Notes: generated by a model not told the origin, from the sequence alone. A DNA stretch of 64,000 nt from CAKZNE01 sp964485405 (GCA_964485405.1 CAZAJG010000013.1:1-64000); one strand, 5' to 3'; counted from the first letter of the stretch, positions 24,696 to 34,663 are shown. Numbers and translations are program-made.

Positions 24696-25376
24696 TTATC
24701 TTCTATACCATTTTGCTGGCTTAAACTTATAAGTGTAGAATGGTTTGTTAGATGGATTCTCTTCTGTGTTGGGTTCAACTCTACTGCTATGAGTTTTTAC
24801 AAACGAGGGTTGAGGATAATACATGATTTGTTTTCCATTAGCTTTCAAAGTAGCTGATGGAAATATATCAGTGTAAGGTGAAATCGTTAAGGAGCCATTA
24901 GAGTTTGAATAATCTATATTAAGCTTCTGAGCAACATTAACAATCCGATAGCCCAAGCTACTTAGCCCTATTCTTTCAGCTGATGAAACGCTGGCGTGTT
25001 GTTCAAAGTTTATATTGTAACCCACAAGACCTCCGTCAGAATTTATGAGTTTTGTAGAGGTAAATTTATTTTGATCATCACCTAAGCCGGGATAGTAATC
25101 ATTGGCTGTACCTATTGGGGTTGGACCTACATCTACTTTCTTGGTAGCTGATATACTTGTAAGCTCACCTTCTTCATTTTCATGTCCGGTAATTTTGATG
25201 GTTGATGTGAGTTTATCCCCTGCGGGTAGATCACCTCCTGGGCCATCCCAAAGTTCAGCATCAATAAAACTATTGAAAACAAATGTTATAGTGTTACCAA
25301 GATAAGTTTCACCTTCTTGGGTCGTTCCTTGCGAATTTGCATTTTCATCCCATCTTATCTCGCCTTCTGAATTCAT
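24696..25376 (-). CDS. Orphan RHS-associated toxin tip
   Basis: A 226-residue module without a signal peptide. The frame stays open upstream of the ATG (SGLLEDWV) until it meets the Imm53 gene end near 25402, so it is the tail of a longer protein. The N-terminal part (EIRWDENANSQGTTQEGETY, then a GDKLTSTI strand) is of a kind I recall at the C-termini of Bacteroidota RHS toxins. The C-terminal part ends in basic YKFKPAKWYRR. No catalytic motif is named. A membrane immunity candidate follows directly. Confidence 0.65.
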   Translation of the reverse strand: MNSEGEIRWDENANSQGTTQEGETYLGNTITFVFNSFIDAELWDGPGGDLPAGDKLTSTIKITGHENEEGELTSISATKKVDVGPTPIGTANDYYPGLGDDQNKFTSTKLINSDGGLVGYNINFEQHASVSSAERIGLSSLGYRIVNVAQKLNIDYSNSNGSLTISPYTDIFPSATLKANGKQIMYYPQPSFVKTHSSRVEPNTEENPSNKPFYTYKFKPAKWYRR

Positions 25377-25387
25377 AACCCAATCTT

Positions 25388-25702
25388 CTAGTAATCCGCT
25401 AGGTGTTTTATATCATGATTTTCAACAATTTCTTTGAATTTATTGACTAAGAAATCTAGTTTGTTCAGATCTCCACCGGCATCGTAGATTCCATTTTTTA
25501 TTGAAAATCCAAACCAATCATTTTCAGATTTTTCAAATAACTCATAAGGGATTTTTATCGACTCGTACTTCGTTCCTGACAAGTCAATTTGTATCACCCA
25601 TCCTGGGTTATCAACAGTAAAGATTTTAATCTGATTCAAATGTTCCCAATCTCCATCACAATTGGACAAAAACCATTCCGATATCCATTTAATAGTATTC
25701 AT
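25388..25702 (-). CDS. Imm53 family immunity protein
   Basis: A 104-residue protein with the Imm53 pattern: Trp at residues 6 and 10, SNCDGDWEH, DNPGWVIQIDL, NDWFGF and GGDLNKLDFLV. It follows the orphan type-24 toxin tip at 25715 by 12 bp, so it should bind and block that toxin. Its last 63 bases recur at 19561-19623. After that shared block (reading IKH) its own end is LADY. The following toxin module continues directly in another frame, marking a recombination joint. Confidence 0.85.
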   Translation of the reverse strand: MNTIKWISEWFLSNCDGDWEHLNQIKIFTVDNPGWVIQIDLSGTKYESIKIPYELFEKSENDWFGFSIKNGIYDAGGDLNKLDFLVNKFKEIVENHDIKHLADY

Positions 25703-25714
25703 TTAATCAACGTT

Positions 25715-25924
25715 TTAATCTGGTATTTCTTCAGGATTTACAGGTCTCACTCCTCCCTTAATTTTTTTCCCTTGTACATGTGGTGTTTGAACTAACGCTC
25801 CTGTGGATTTATTTCGATGAGGAGCGCCAGGTCGTCCATCTGGGTGACCAGCATCATATCTTATGACAGGATCGTAATGTCCAGAAGAAGCTTCGCTAAA
25901 CTCCAAGCAGCACGGGGTTTTCAT
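25715..25924 (-). CDS. Orphan type-24 polymorphic toxin tip
   Basis: A 69-residue frame whose residues 13-69 closely match the last ~58 residues of the main RHS protein (SSGHYDPVIRYDAGHPDGRP, then PHVQGKKIKGGVRPVNPEEIP). The first dozen residues are unrelated. There is no secretion signal, so it is probably silent unless recombined onto the RHS gene. The stretch between it and the Imm53 gene at 25997 is open in another frame for about 24 codons and may be a further remnant. The type-24 family is a predicted RNase toxin. Confidence 0.75.
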   Translation of the reverse strand: MKTPCCLEFSEASSGHYDPVIRYDAGHPDGRPGAPHRNKSTGALVQTPHVQGKKIKGGVRPVNPEEIPD

Positions 25925-25996
25925 AAATCACTAAATTCTATTTTATTGCTTGATTTGATTTTAGACTCGTTATCCAAAAATTTTTCGTCATTCTCT

Positions 25997-26299
25997 CTAA
26001 AGTGAGTAAACTCTACCCTCTGCAAGCTCTCTGAATTTCGAAATAATAAAATCAAGTTTGGATAAATCCCCTCCTCCATGAAACCTTCTCTCCTTGACAT
26101 CAAAGAAATACCAATCGTCATCACCATTATCGACTACATCATTCTCAATAGTCAATTCTTCAAGTGGTGTGTAGTTTAAGTCTATTGTTATATCCCATCC
26201 GGGATTTGAAACTGTTTCAATTTTAATCTGATTTTCATGCTCCCAGTCTCCATCGCAATTATTGGAAAACCAAGTTTTAAGCCACTCAAGATTCTTCAT
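25997..26299 (-). CDS. Imm53 family immunity protein, partner of the main RHS toxin
   Basis: A 100-residue cytosolic protein with the Imm53 signature: Trp5 and Trp10, NNCDGDWEH near 13-21, SNPGWDITIDL, DDDWYFFDV and GGGDLSKLDFIISKFREL. It starts 12 bp after the stop of the RHS gene and would be co-transcribed with it. It should bind the type-24 toxin domain and prevent self-intoxication. Two further paralogues lie downstream (25388, 19187). Confidence 0.88.
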   Translation of the reverse strand: MKNLEWLKTWFSNNCDGDWEHENQIKIETVSNPGWDITIDLNYTPLEELTIENDVVDNGDDDWYFFDVKERRFHGGGDLSKLDFIISKFRELAEGRVYSL

Positions 26300-26311
26300 A
26301 TTTGATTTTAT

Positions 26312-29300
26312 TTATTTAGGTATTTCATCAGGATTGGCAGGCCTTACTCCACCTGGAATTTTCTTACTTTGAACGTGAGGAGTAGGTATCTTTTCTTTAG
26401 TCAGTTTGTTAGTGTGAGGAGCCCCAGGCCGTCCATCTGGGTGACCTGCATCGTATCTTAATACTGGATCGTAATGCCCTGATGAAGTCTTTTCATAAGT
26501 CTGATATTTATAAACCTTTCCGTTATCTCCTCTTCTGAAAGTAGTGTGGCTTCCAGTAGCCTCGGTACTTGGTGATAATTTGTATTTACCTCTTCCTTTC
26601 CCACCAGCTCCTGCCAGAATAACGGCCATTGTGGCATTAACCTTATCATGGGTAGTTGCTTCCTCATCGTTATAAGTAGCAATAAAATCATCTAAAGCGC
26701 CAACTGGTGATAAGTTATTAAGCACCCAAGTACTTACTTCTCCATTTTCCGTTCTAATAAACCCTTTATCATCTGCTGGAGCCGGATCATCGTATATATT
26801 TCGAATAGTAGATGGATCTGGGTTTGGATCCATCGCAATTGTGGTAGCTTCAGCCAAATATTGATGGTCACTTACATGAATCTCTCTAGTGCCATCCTCG
26901 TTTGCAGTGTATTCATAATTGATGTCAGAGTCTCTAAATTCATCATATTCACTTCCACTTGGGCAAGTAGGGCAAATAACCCCTCTACCATCTGGATCGA
27001 CAAATTTAGTGGGGTGATTTAGAGTATAATTATAAGGACTGTATGCATTGTATAATTCAGCCAAAGGATCAACATTAAACCATCGTCCCACCGCAGCATC
27101 ATAATTTCTTGCTCCGTAATCATACCACCCTATTCCCAATTCATCCTGCTTCTCCTTCCCATTAAACAGATACTTATGATCAGTCTGTGTAGCAGTTCCG
27201 TAATAAGTGCCTTGATGGGTAAGGCCAAAGGGATAATAATTTTCCTGCTGCCCTATTTCAGCAGCTACAACCTCTTCGTTATTGTTGTAATCCGAAAAAG
27301 TGAGGCGTGTATTCCCAAGGTGATCTTTATAAAAATACTCGTAACGGAAAGTCCCGTTATCTTCCACCAAACGGCCTTCGCTGGTAAAAACAAAGTCTAG
27401 CACCGGGTTGCCTGCGCCTTGGCTTTGGTAATTTCCAATAGCTGTATAGTCTGTAGTTGTGGATGTTCCGTTATTGTTATACACTTTTTGCAACTTTACT
27501 CCTGTGGCATCATAAATATAACTAATGCTTTGGTTTTGGCTATTGCTTACCATTTTGGGTAAGTTTAGGTGGTTGTAAGTGATGCTAATGTCCTTATTGG
27601 CATCGCTCAGTAAGTTGCCATTTACATCATACGTATAATCGTTCCCGCTGTTGGTTCCATCCTTAAAATCGTTTTGGTAATGGGTGGCGGCATCGCTTAC
27701 TTGAGTCAATTGATCGCCTGTGTAGCTATAACTCAAATCATCCATCAATCCAAAAGCTGCGTTTTGGTTGATGTTGCCACTGATAAAACCGTTTCGTTCC
27801 AAGCTCAAAATGTTTCCATTTACATCATAGCTAATTTGGGGAATACTGTAGCGATTGTTTTCTTCGCTCCAGCTTTCTGTTGCTCCATTATAGGCTTTAT
27901 AGTTGGCGCTGCTTAAGCGGTTTAAGCCATCGTACTGGTACGCATACGCTCGCTTTTGGTTGTCTCCTGCGCCTTGCCAAAGCATTTCGCTGATGTTGCC
28001 GTTATAAAGAGCATTGTTGCCAAAGGGATAGCCCTGAGCTGTATTGGTGCTGCTGTTGTACTTCAGCTCCATACCCCAAAGGTCGTTGGCATCGTTGTTT
28101 GAAAACACATTGCCATATTGGTGCAGGGCATAATTGGTGGCAAACTTTTCCATTTCATCTAAAACTGTGGTATTGCTTATGCAGTGGCCACTCATTACTC
28201 CGTTTTGAAAGCTCTTACATTCATTAATCGCATCTAAAGTGCTCATCCCTTCATACAGGTTAGCCAAGCTAAAATCTACCACCAAAGTAAAGGCTTGGCC
28301 TTCTTGATTGGTTAAGGCTAAAAGATCATCATACTCGCTTAGGTTATCCTGTGTTTTGTTCATAATAAATACCTCGTGGGTTTGCGTTTGGGTGGCGTCC
28401 CAAACCGTCATATACAATTGATGACCGTTTTGTTCTCCAAAGTAGTATTGCAAGTATTCGCTGCTAAAAGGGGCTATGTACACTTCCAATACATGAGAAA
28501 CTTTACCGCTTACATAATTAAAAACAGCAGATTGCAGTTGGGCTATAGCGCCTTCATCACTTATATCTGATCCTTCAAGAGCAGTTTCTACATCGGCATA
28601 TATATCCTGTTGCAACGTTTCTATATCCGTTTCATTATGTATGGCTAGAGCCGGCTCATAGGCCATTTCAAAAGGCGTACCTTCTCCATTTAGCAAAGCA
28701 TTGTACAACGTTAAATCTGCTCCTCCTTCTTCTCCCGGATAATCCATTAAAAAAAGTAAGGCAGCGCCATCATTCTCATATATTTCATTGTCCACATTAC
28801 CCGATACAATCATGTCTGACACATCTCCCATTTGCAATTCTAAATAGCGTCCCAACTGTTCATCATCCACCTCGTTTACAATAAAGTCAATTTGTTCTAC
28901 CTCAAATCCTAATATCGTGCCGGGAGCAACACTGGTGGAAATATATTGGTCATCGTCTAAATCTGCATTGTTGATGTGGGTAAGCCAGCCTCTTATGTTG
29001 TAGGCAAAGTCAATACTTTGTAAAAAGCGCGGACTGGTTAATCGGGTAGAATGAAGCTTTTTATCTACCAGTTGGCCCAAAGCATTGTACACATTGTCGC
29101 AGTATAATACCTCTGCCTGATTATCCACTTGATGATAAACTTGCTTCAACCTTCCTGCATGGTCATACACCATTCGCTGATTTAAGGTAACCGTTGTTCC
29201 TGAACCATTAGCGTGAATGTGGGTAGTTCGGGTTAACTCATTGGCAAAGTTGTAGGCATTATGTGTTAACTCACTACCGCCCATATGGTTGTTACTTTGG

Positions 29301-30721
29301 GTTTGTATCAATCGGGCCTTCTCATCATACCAGTTGGTGGTTGTTAAAAAGGTGTTGGTGTTATCCAGTATTTTCACTTTTGCCCCTGTGGTTAGGGATT
29401 GAGTTCGTGTACTTGCACTTGTTACTGCGTACTCTGCAGGAGGAAGGATGAAACTATAATCATCCGTTCCATCTTGATCAAAATCGTAATCGTCATAATA
29501 GTTTACGGTGAGTATTTCAATAGCTGTATTTGGGAAAGCGCGGTTGGTATAGGCGTGTTCCGTACCATAATTACTTAAGTTGTCCGTAGGTTCTTCAAAA
29601 GTATAGGCCGCTGTATTTGCTGTGGCCTGTACGGAAGAACGTGACGAGCTACTGTAATAAAAACCGGTTTCAACCATTCGCCCAAGGGCATCATGTTTCA
29701 TAAAACTCCATTGCCCACCAGCGCGTTGCTTGGCATCCTGAGTTAAAATAGGCCTATCTAAAAGGTCATACACCAAGTACTCCCATCCTTTATGCGGTAT
29801 TTTCTTTTCGGTAAGCCTGCTTTTATAATCGTATTTGTAGCGATATACACGATCCGCCACTTCCGCATCTACATCCATAGTCGCCATATCCTGATAAGCT
29901 TTGGGAGGAATAACGCATACCAATTGCCCTAAATAGTTGTATACATAATGTGTTTGAGTATATAAGGCCGGGCTGCTTTGGTATTGTACCTTTTTAAGTA
30001 CAGTTTGCCCTTTTTTATCCGTATACGTATAGGTGCTATACCCATGCTCATCAATGGTTTGTATTACGGAAAGTTCTTCCGCATTATAGAATGCAATAGA
30101 GGTAACATTTCCGGTGCTTTGGTCCTCTTTCCACAAACGCACCTCATTAGCTGTATTGGTTAAAAGGTACGTTTTTAGGGTATGGCCAGAACCAAGTTTC
30201 CAATCTTCCCCAGGTGCAGATTGCTCCACAACACGATTTCTGGGGCTATTTTCAAAAACGGTTTCGGAATAAGGATATGCAGAACGCGCTACCCTTGCCG
30301 TATTTAGGTAAAAATCCTCTTGATCTTCGTTGGCAGTGCCTACAAAAGCTCCATTTAGATTAACCGATTGAAAAGGAAGATATTGCTTAGACTGTCTGCC
30401 ATTAATATCATACTCATTGATCTGTACGATGTCTTTAAAAGTTGGGCTTTGGCGATAACCCACTTGTTGTATCGGTCTTCCTAAACCATCGTAATAAGTT
30501 ACTACTGAGCGTTTTTGAAAATCATTAAGACCGTTCAAAGCTGACTGATCTTTTACCTCCAACAAGGGAGTAATTCCCTGAACATAGTTTTGGGTAGAGG
30601 TTTGAGCAAATGCCGTACAAAGAGATAGGCAAAATGCAAGAAAAATAAATTTAAACTGTTTGGTGAGGTTAGAGTTTAAAGCTTTACATCCCCTTATAAT
30701 TGTGCTGAAATACGTTTTCAT
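26312..30721 (-). CDS. Secreted RHS/YD-repeat protein with type-24 toxin C-terminus
   Basis: 1469 residues. A signal region (about 25-41, ending in CTAFAQ) is followed by a DUF6443-type N-terminus (GLGRPIQQVGYRQ) and YD repeats. An unusual acidic insertion of about 285 residues (roughly 587-870) splits the repeats. More repeats follow, then the RHS core (YKDHLGNTRLTF, YYPFGL, DYGARNYDAAVGRWFNVDPL, near 1185-1265), a linker, and a C-terminal toxin domain (about 1386-1469, with SSGHYDPVLRYDAGHPDGRP and a PGGVRPANPDEIP end) of polymorphic toxin type 24, a predicted RNase. The RHS shell would hold the toxin, and Imm53 directly downstream is its antidote. No VgrG or other T6SS gene is in the window; the delivery route is unknown. 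Likely co-transcribed with the gene upstream. Confidence 0.9.
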   Translation of the reverse strand: MKTYFSTIIRGCKALNSNLTKQFKFIFLAFCLSLCTAFAQTSTQNYVQGITPLLEVKDQSALNGLNDFQKRSVVTYYDGLGRPIQQVGYRQSPTFKDIVQINEYDINGRQSKQYLPFQSVNLNGAFVGTANEDQEDFYLNTARVARSAYPYSETVFENSPRNRVVEQSAPGEDWKLGSGHTLKTYLLTNTANEVRLWKEDQSTGNVTSIAFYNAEELSVIQTIDEHGYSTYTYTDKKGQTVLKKVQYQSSPALYTQTHYVYNYLGQLVCVIPPKAYQDMATMDVDAEVADRVYRYKYDYKSRLTEKKIPHKGWEYLVYDLLDRPILTQDAKQRAGGQWSFMKHDALGRMVETGFYYSSSSRSSVQATANTAAYTFEEPTDNLSNYGTEHAYTNRAFPNTAIEILTVNYYDDYDFDQDGTDDYSFILPPAEYAVTSASTRTQSLTTGAKVKILDNTNTFLTTTNWYDEKARLIQTQSNNHMGGSELTHNAYNFANELTRTTHIHANGSGTTVTLNQRMVYDHAGRLKQVYHQVDNQAEVLYCDNVYNALGQLVDKKLHSTRLTSPRFLQSIDFAYNIRGWLTHINNADLDDDQYISTSVAPGTILGFEVEQIDFIVNEVDDEQLGRYLELQMGDVSDMIVSGNVDNEIYENDGAALLFLMDYPGEEGGADLTLYNALLNGEGTPFEMAYEPALAIHNETDIETLQQDIYADVETALEGSDISDEGAIAQLQSAVFNYVSGKVSHVLEVYIAPFSSEYLQYYFGEQNGHQLYMTVWDATQTQTHEVFIMNKTQDNLSEYDDLLALTNQEGQAFTLVVDFSLANLYEGMSTLDAINECKSFQNGVMSGHCISNTTVLDEMEKFATNYALHQYGNVFSNNDANDLWGMELKYNSSTNTAQGYPFGNNALYNGNISEMLWQGAGDNQKRAYAYQYDGLNRLSSANYKAYNGATESWSEENNRYSIPQISYDVNGNILSLERNGFISGNINQNAAFGLMDDLSYSYTGDQLTQVSDAATHYQNDFKDGTNSGNDYTYDVNGNLLSDANKDISITYNHLNLPKMVSNSQNQSISYIYDATGVKLQKVYNNNGTSTTTDYTAIGNYQSQGAGNPVLDFVFTSEGRLVEDNGTFRYEYFYKDHLGNTRLTFSDYNNNEEVVAAEIGQQENYYPFGLTHQGTYYGTATQTDHKYLFNGKEKQDELGIGWYDYGARNYDAAVGRWFNVDPLAELYNAYSPYNYTLNHPTKFVDPDGRGVICPTCPSGSEYDEFRDSDINYEYTANEDGTREIHVSDHQYLAEATTIAMDPNPDPSTIRNIYDDPAPADDKGFIRTENGEVSTWVLNNLSPVGALDDFIATYNDEEATTHDKVNATMAVILAGAGGKGRGKYKLSPSTEATGSHTTFRRGDNGKVYKYQTYEKTSSGHYDPVLRYDAGHPDGRPGAPHTNKLTKEKIPTPHVQSKKIPGGVRPANPDEIPK

Positions 30722-30745
30722 ACTTACTGTTTTTCTGGTTAGGAA

Positions 30746-33700
30746 TTAGGGGCGATAGTTATATTGGTTGGTTTGGACAATGTTGCCCTCTTCGTCTTTA
30801 ACAAACAATAGGTGACCTAAATCATCGTATTCAAAGGTTTGTAAATAGCCTCTGGCATCAACTAAAGAAGATAGTCCGGAAGATGTTTTGGCCGTTTTGG
30901 TGTAAGTGGTCATTTGAGTTTGTTTAGGGTGAAAACGAACCTCATCCACATACAAACCATAAGATGTATTGTTGTTAAAGAGTTCTAGCTTGAGCTTTAC
31001 CGTATTGGAATAGTTAGAAAGGTCAACTTCCCGTTCAAACCTCATCCACTTATCATCTGTATTTGTAATGGCCGAACTTAACCAAGCCAGTTGATTATCA
31101 GATTGATCTAGTACTTGAATAATGAGCGTAGCATTTTGAGAACCAAAAGTGGTAGGTGTTTTTACCTTAACGGAAAGTAGAAATTCATCATCCTGGCTAA
31201 TGGGTTCTACTGTATGGGAAAAACCAAACTCCCCCGCATTTACCAGCAAGGAATAATCACCACTATATTTTTCAATCTCAGTGGCATATGCTTGGCTAGC
31301 AGAAGCTGGAAGCCATTGATTATCCTCAAAGCTACTGTAGGCCACATCTTGATAATGAGCATTAGCACAATTCGCCCAGCCTTTATCGTTATTGGTACGC
31401 ACCAAACTGTTCTCTATGCCGTGCTCTCTTTCTATCATAACGATGTCTCCATTGGCATCATGGGTGTAGTTCGCTTCTAATTCCCACTCTCCATTGCTTA
31501 CATGGCTAATGTTAAAGTTGTAAAAACCTTTAGGCGCATCTTTATAGGTATAGGATTGATGTAGTTTTCCATCGTTACTGTAAAGTTGAACCACCCCTTT
31601 GTGCATGCCGGATCCTGAACCCACTAGCTGCGCTATGGGTAACGAAACTTTGTGATCGTTTATCATAGAGCTTACAAAACTGGCATTGGGGTCCGTTGAG
31701 CCTTCTAAATCATCTACATAGTAAAAGGTAGTTGTCTCCGTCAACTGATCGCTATTTTGGGTTTCTATTTTCCGAACAAGTGTTTTGTTTGCATTTGTAT
31801 AGGTAAAGTCTTGAGAAGATGTAATGTTTCCGTTAGAAGTATATTCTGTTGTAATAGTTTCGTTAATTGCCCATTTTTCAAATGGATGGTTGTAGTGATG
31901 ATGGGTCATTAGCGCCACTCTATTTGAGTAATCACCCGCATTGCAAAACTCATCGTGTGCGGTTACTACATCTTTTCCTTGGCTGCTGATTGGAGATTTA
32001 TACATATCCCCTTTTACGCTACCCAATTGAATGTTGGTGTATAGGTTTTCCGTTTTACTTACTAGATTAAAAGATCCTCCATTTTTCTCAAAAGTTTTTG
32101 TGATTTCTAGCAAGCCATTTTTCTCTTGAAGTCTTGGATAGGGTATACCGCCAAAATACCAGAAAAATTCAACCGTACCAGGACCTATTGGCAACCCGTC
32201 ATCTCGGATAACTTCTTTAACGGTGTTGTTAGAATTCTGATAATGATTGCTAAATTCATAGGCCTCTTTTCCATTTAAACCATTGTTATAAAGCACCTCC
32301 ACATTATCGTACCCAACTAAGGCTCCTTGAGCCGTTTTGATTGCTGGTAAAATAGGTTGAGACGAAATGAGCGTAGCTCTCGCTAAGCAGAACTCATATT
32401 CATTCTTGTCATTAGGGTTGAAATAACTGGAAGGTTTTGGTCTGCTCGTATAAAACTGATAAAATGGTACAGACATCAGTTTGCCACCAGTATAATTAAA
32501 ATCCCGCCTAGTTGACAATACTCCTAGGTCAGTAAAATCCTTAATCGTTTTAATTCTAATGCCTGCTCCCTGCAGGGGGAAGGTACTTAGTTGAGCAGGA
32601 GGGTCGTATGTATTAACCTCGTATTCATATTCCGTATACCCTCCAGTAGGATAAGTTATTTTATTGAGATAGCCGTATAGGGCTGTACCAAGGTCTACCT
32701 GTTTATTATCATTCGGAAGATAATAGGGACCCGTGGAAGGATCATAAGTGTTTAAGTTGGTGGTATTCAGGTTCACCATCTCCGAAACAATTCCTGTTTG
32801 AACGCTATATGATCCAAACAAAAATGGGCAGTTTTCAGGAGGCAACCCGGAGTTATTTGCCTGACCATTAAAGTATCCAAAATAATCCGTGGCATGTGAG
32901 AGATTGGGAGGTATTAAGTCTTTATTCTCATATTCAAAACTATATTCTTTGCCAATGGTTTCATTTCTCCCTTTTAACACAATATCGCTCAACCACAGTC
33001 GTCCAGGATGATTAAAATAGACGAACTCTACTTTATTCTGTAAGAGCTCGTTATTTCCATGCAATAATTCTACTGAATTTAATTGTTTAAAGCCGAAGAG
33101 GTGATTGTCATCCTCTTCATCCGTTCTATCTCCATAATAAAACTTAAGCTGATACTTTAAATCATTTTTTGTGTAGGTAACATTAGCTAGCGAATTTTTC
33201 CAGTTTCGTATATAGCTAAAGGCCGACATTGGCTGATCAACATCTTCTCCTGCATGGAAAAACTCTTGCTGATAAATCACATAGGTATGGTTGTGCATTC
33301 CTTGTTTGGTGAGATAAGAATTGTAGGTGAAATTCACCTCCTCTCCTTCCGCAGTCAAAATTTTTCTGATCTTCCACTGCGTAGCATCCCATCGTGTTTT
33401 AAAGCCTCCATTATGGTTAGGCATTGGTTTTACGGACCATTCCGTATACAGTTTTTTGGAATTTGCCAAAGGGTCTTCTCCAAAATAGTAGGTATTTCCA
33501 TAACCATCTGTGATGATCCATTCGCCATTGTCCACAGAGGGGTATTGAATATCTAGCTCTTGTTCAGAGTTGATAACTAGGTTTTTATCCTGGTCGTAGA
33601 AAAAAGTAGCACTAACCCCATTAATACTTAAAGTAAAAATATCGGGCTCTGTATCATATTCTTCATCTCGCATTATATCGTTAACCATTTTATCGAAATT

Positions 33701-34237
33701 GGTTGTGGTTGGCTGACCGTTGTAAGGATGATATCCCGCATTTGGATTACTTGAGGGGTATGAGGAAACGATATCTACAATAGGGTTATGATTGGAGTGG
33801 AGCCATCCAAAATAGTAAGACATAATATTGCCTACATTCGTTTCATGGGCAGAGGGCAGCCCCGTGGACTGAGCAGGGGTCAGGTCGCTGCTTCCCCGTA
33901 TTTCTCGGCTAATGGCTCCTCCAATGTTTAGATTCCAGTCTATTCCTATTTCAGAAGCCGTTTGAGCTACCGCTACGCCATGTGTGGAATAGGAGGCACT
34001 CAGGTTGAGGCCAACCCCTTGCGTGGGGATGGAAAGTAAAGGAATGTTGATGTTTACCGACCCATTGTAATAGTTAACCGGTGTTTTGCCGTATTGGTCA
34101 AACACAAAGGCCTGAGGAGGGTCAGCAGAATAGCCTTTGGAAAAATCGTAGGTTTCATCGAAAAGGTCATCTGCTTGTGAAAAAATCTGAGTAAAGGGAG
34201 TCATCAAAAGGACGCCCAGAATGGTTAAGTTCTTCAT
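30746..34237 (-). CDS. Secreted RHS-related partner protein
   Basis: 1163 residues with a signal peptide (1-20, ending in FSQ). The N-terminal YNGSVNINIPL and SYSTHGVAVAQTASEIGIDWNL region is typical of Bacteroidota proteins that precede DUF6443/RHS genes. The middle has many tyrosine-rich strands, and the C-terminal part includes a carbohydrate-binding-like segment (around 970-1110) and ends with a YD-type repeat (DARGYLQTFEYDDLGHL). It has no RHS core or toxin tip. It lies 24 bp upstream of the RHS toxin gene and is the first gene of the unit. A role in forming or displaying the RHS shell is inferred. Confidence 0.85.
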   Translation of the reverse strand: MKNLTILGVLLMTPFTQIFSQADDLFDETYDFSKGYSADPPQAFVFDQYGKTPVNYYNGSVNINIPLLSIPTQGVGLNLSASYSTHGVAVAQTASEIGIDWNLNIGGAISREIRGSSDLTPAQSTGLPSAHETNVGNIMSYYFGWLHSNHNPIVDIVSSYPSSNPNAGYHPYNGQPTTTNFDKMVNDIMRDEEYDTEPDIFTLSINGVSATFFYDQDKNLVINSEQELDIQYPSVDNGEWIITDGYGNTYYFGEDPLANSKKLYTEWSVKPMPNHNGGFKTRWDATQWKIRKILTAEGEEVNFTYNSYLTKQGMHNHTYVIYQQEFFHAGEDVDQPMSAFSYIRNWKNSLANVTYTKNDLKYQLKFYYGDRTDEEDDNHLFGFKQLNSVELLHGNNELLQNKVEFVYFNHPGRLWLSDIVLKGRNETIGKEYSFEYENKDLIPPNLSHATDYFGYFNGQANNSGLPPENCPFLFGSYSVQTGIVSEMVNLNTTNLNTYDPSTGPYYLPNDNKQVDLGTALYGYLNKITYPTGGYTEYEYEVNTYDPPAQLSTFPLQGAGIRIKTIKDFTDLGVLSTRRDFNYTGGKLMSVPFYQFYTSRPKPSSYFNPNDKNEYEFCLARATLISSQPILPAIKTAQGALVGYDNVEVLYNNGLNGKEAYEFSNHYQNSNNTVKEVIRDDGLPIGPGTVEFFWYFGGIPYPRLQEKNGLLEITKTFEKNGGSFNLVSKTENLYTNIQLGSVKGDMYKSPISSQGKDVVTAHDEFCNAGDYSNRVALMTHHHYNHPFEKWAINETITTEYTSNGNITSSQDFTYTNANKTLVRKIETQNSDQLTETTTFYYVDDLEGSTDPNASFVSSMINDHKVSLPIAQLVGSGSGMHKGVVQLYSNDGKLHQSYTYKDAPKGFYNFNISHVSNGEWELEANYTHDANGDIVMIEREHGIENSLVRTNNDKGWANCANAHYQDVAYSSFEDNQWLPASASQAYATEIEKYSGDYSLLVNAGEFGFSHTVEPISQDDEFLLSVKVKTPTTFGSQNATLIIQVLDQSDNQLAWLSSAITNTDDKWMRFEREVDLSNYSNTVKLKLELFNNNTSYGLYVDEVRFHPKQTQMTTYTKTAKTSSGLSSLVDARGYLQTFEYDDLGHLLFVKDEEGNIVQTNQYNYRP

Positions 34238-34663
34238 AAAAAGTAAAAAATCAGTTAGAGGTAATCCGTTAAAAAAAGGTCTCGAATATCAACACATCAC
34301 AGAGTAACCCAAGCACAGAATTTAAAAAACTATACATGGGTTTTGCAATTAAAACATAGTGTTGATTTTAGCGACTTTGGTTAAACAATTTAGTTAGTGA
34401 TGGTGGTGTAGTGAAAAATCAATTTTTAATAAGGTTATTGACTTTGTGCTCACGAAACTAGTATATTATATTTCTACACGCAAATTAAGTAGACCAATAT
34501 TGCTCTGCCTGACGATATATGTTGTCTAGATTTCCAGCTTTTTCATAACTTTTTTTTCCAGTCAGTTATTGCAAAAATATGATGCTTCGAGCCGCTCCTC
34601 TAGTATAACACCGCACCATTTTTCTGAACAAAGTACCCCCTTTGAAATCTGCCTAGTTTTTTT
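34238..34663. other. Upstream region of the RHS unit
   Basis: A 426-bp AT-rich gap between the RHS partner gene and direct repeat B. It must hold the promoter for the minus-strand unit, but I could not find a convincing -7/-33 pair. No gene, hairpin with T-run, or long repeat was seen. Confidence 0.4.

Noticed and set aside
25921..26127. 68-codon frame overlapping the Imm53 gene
   Set aside because: Its first half is an alternative frame of Imm53. The last ~24 codons might be a remnant but there is no support for a gene.
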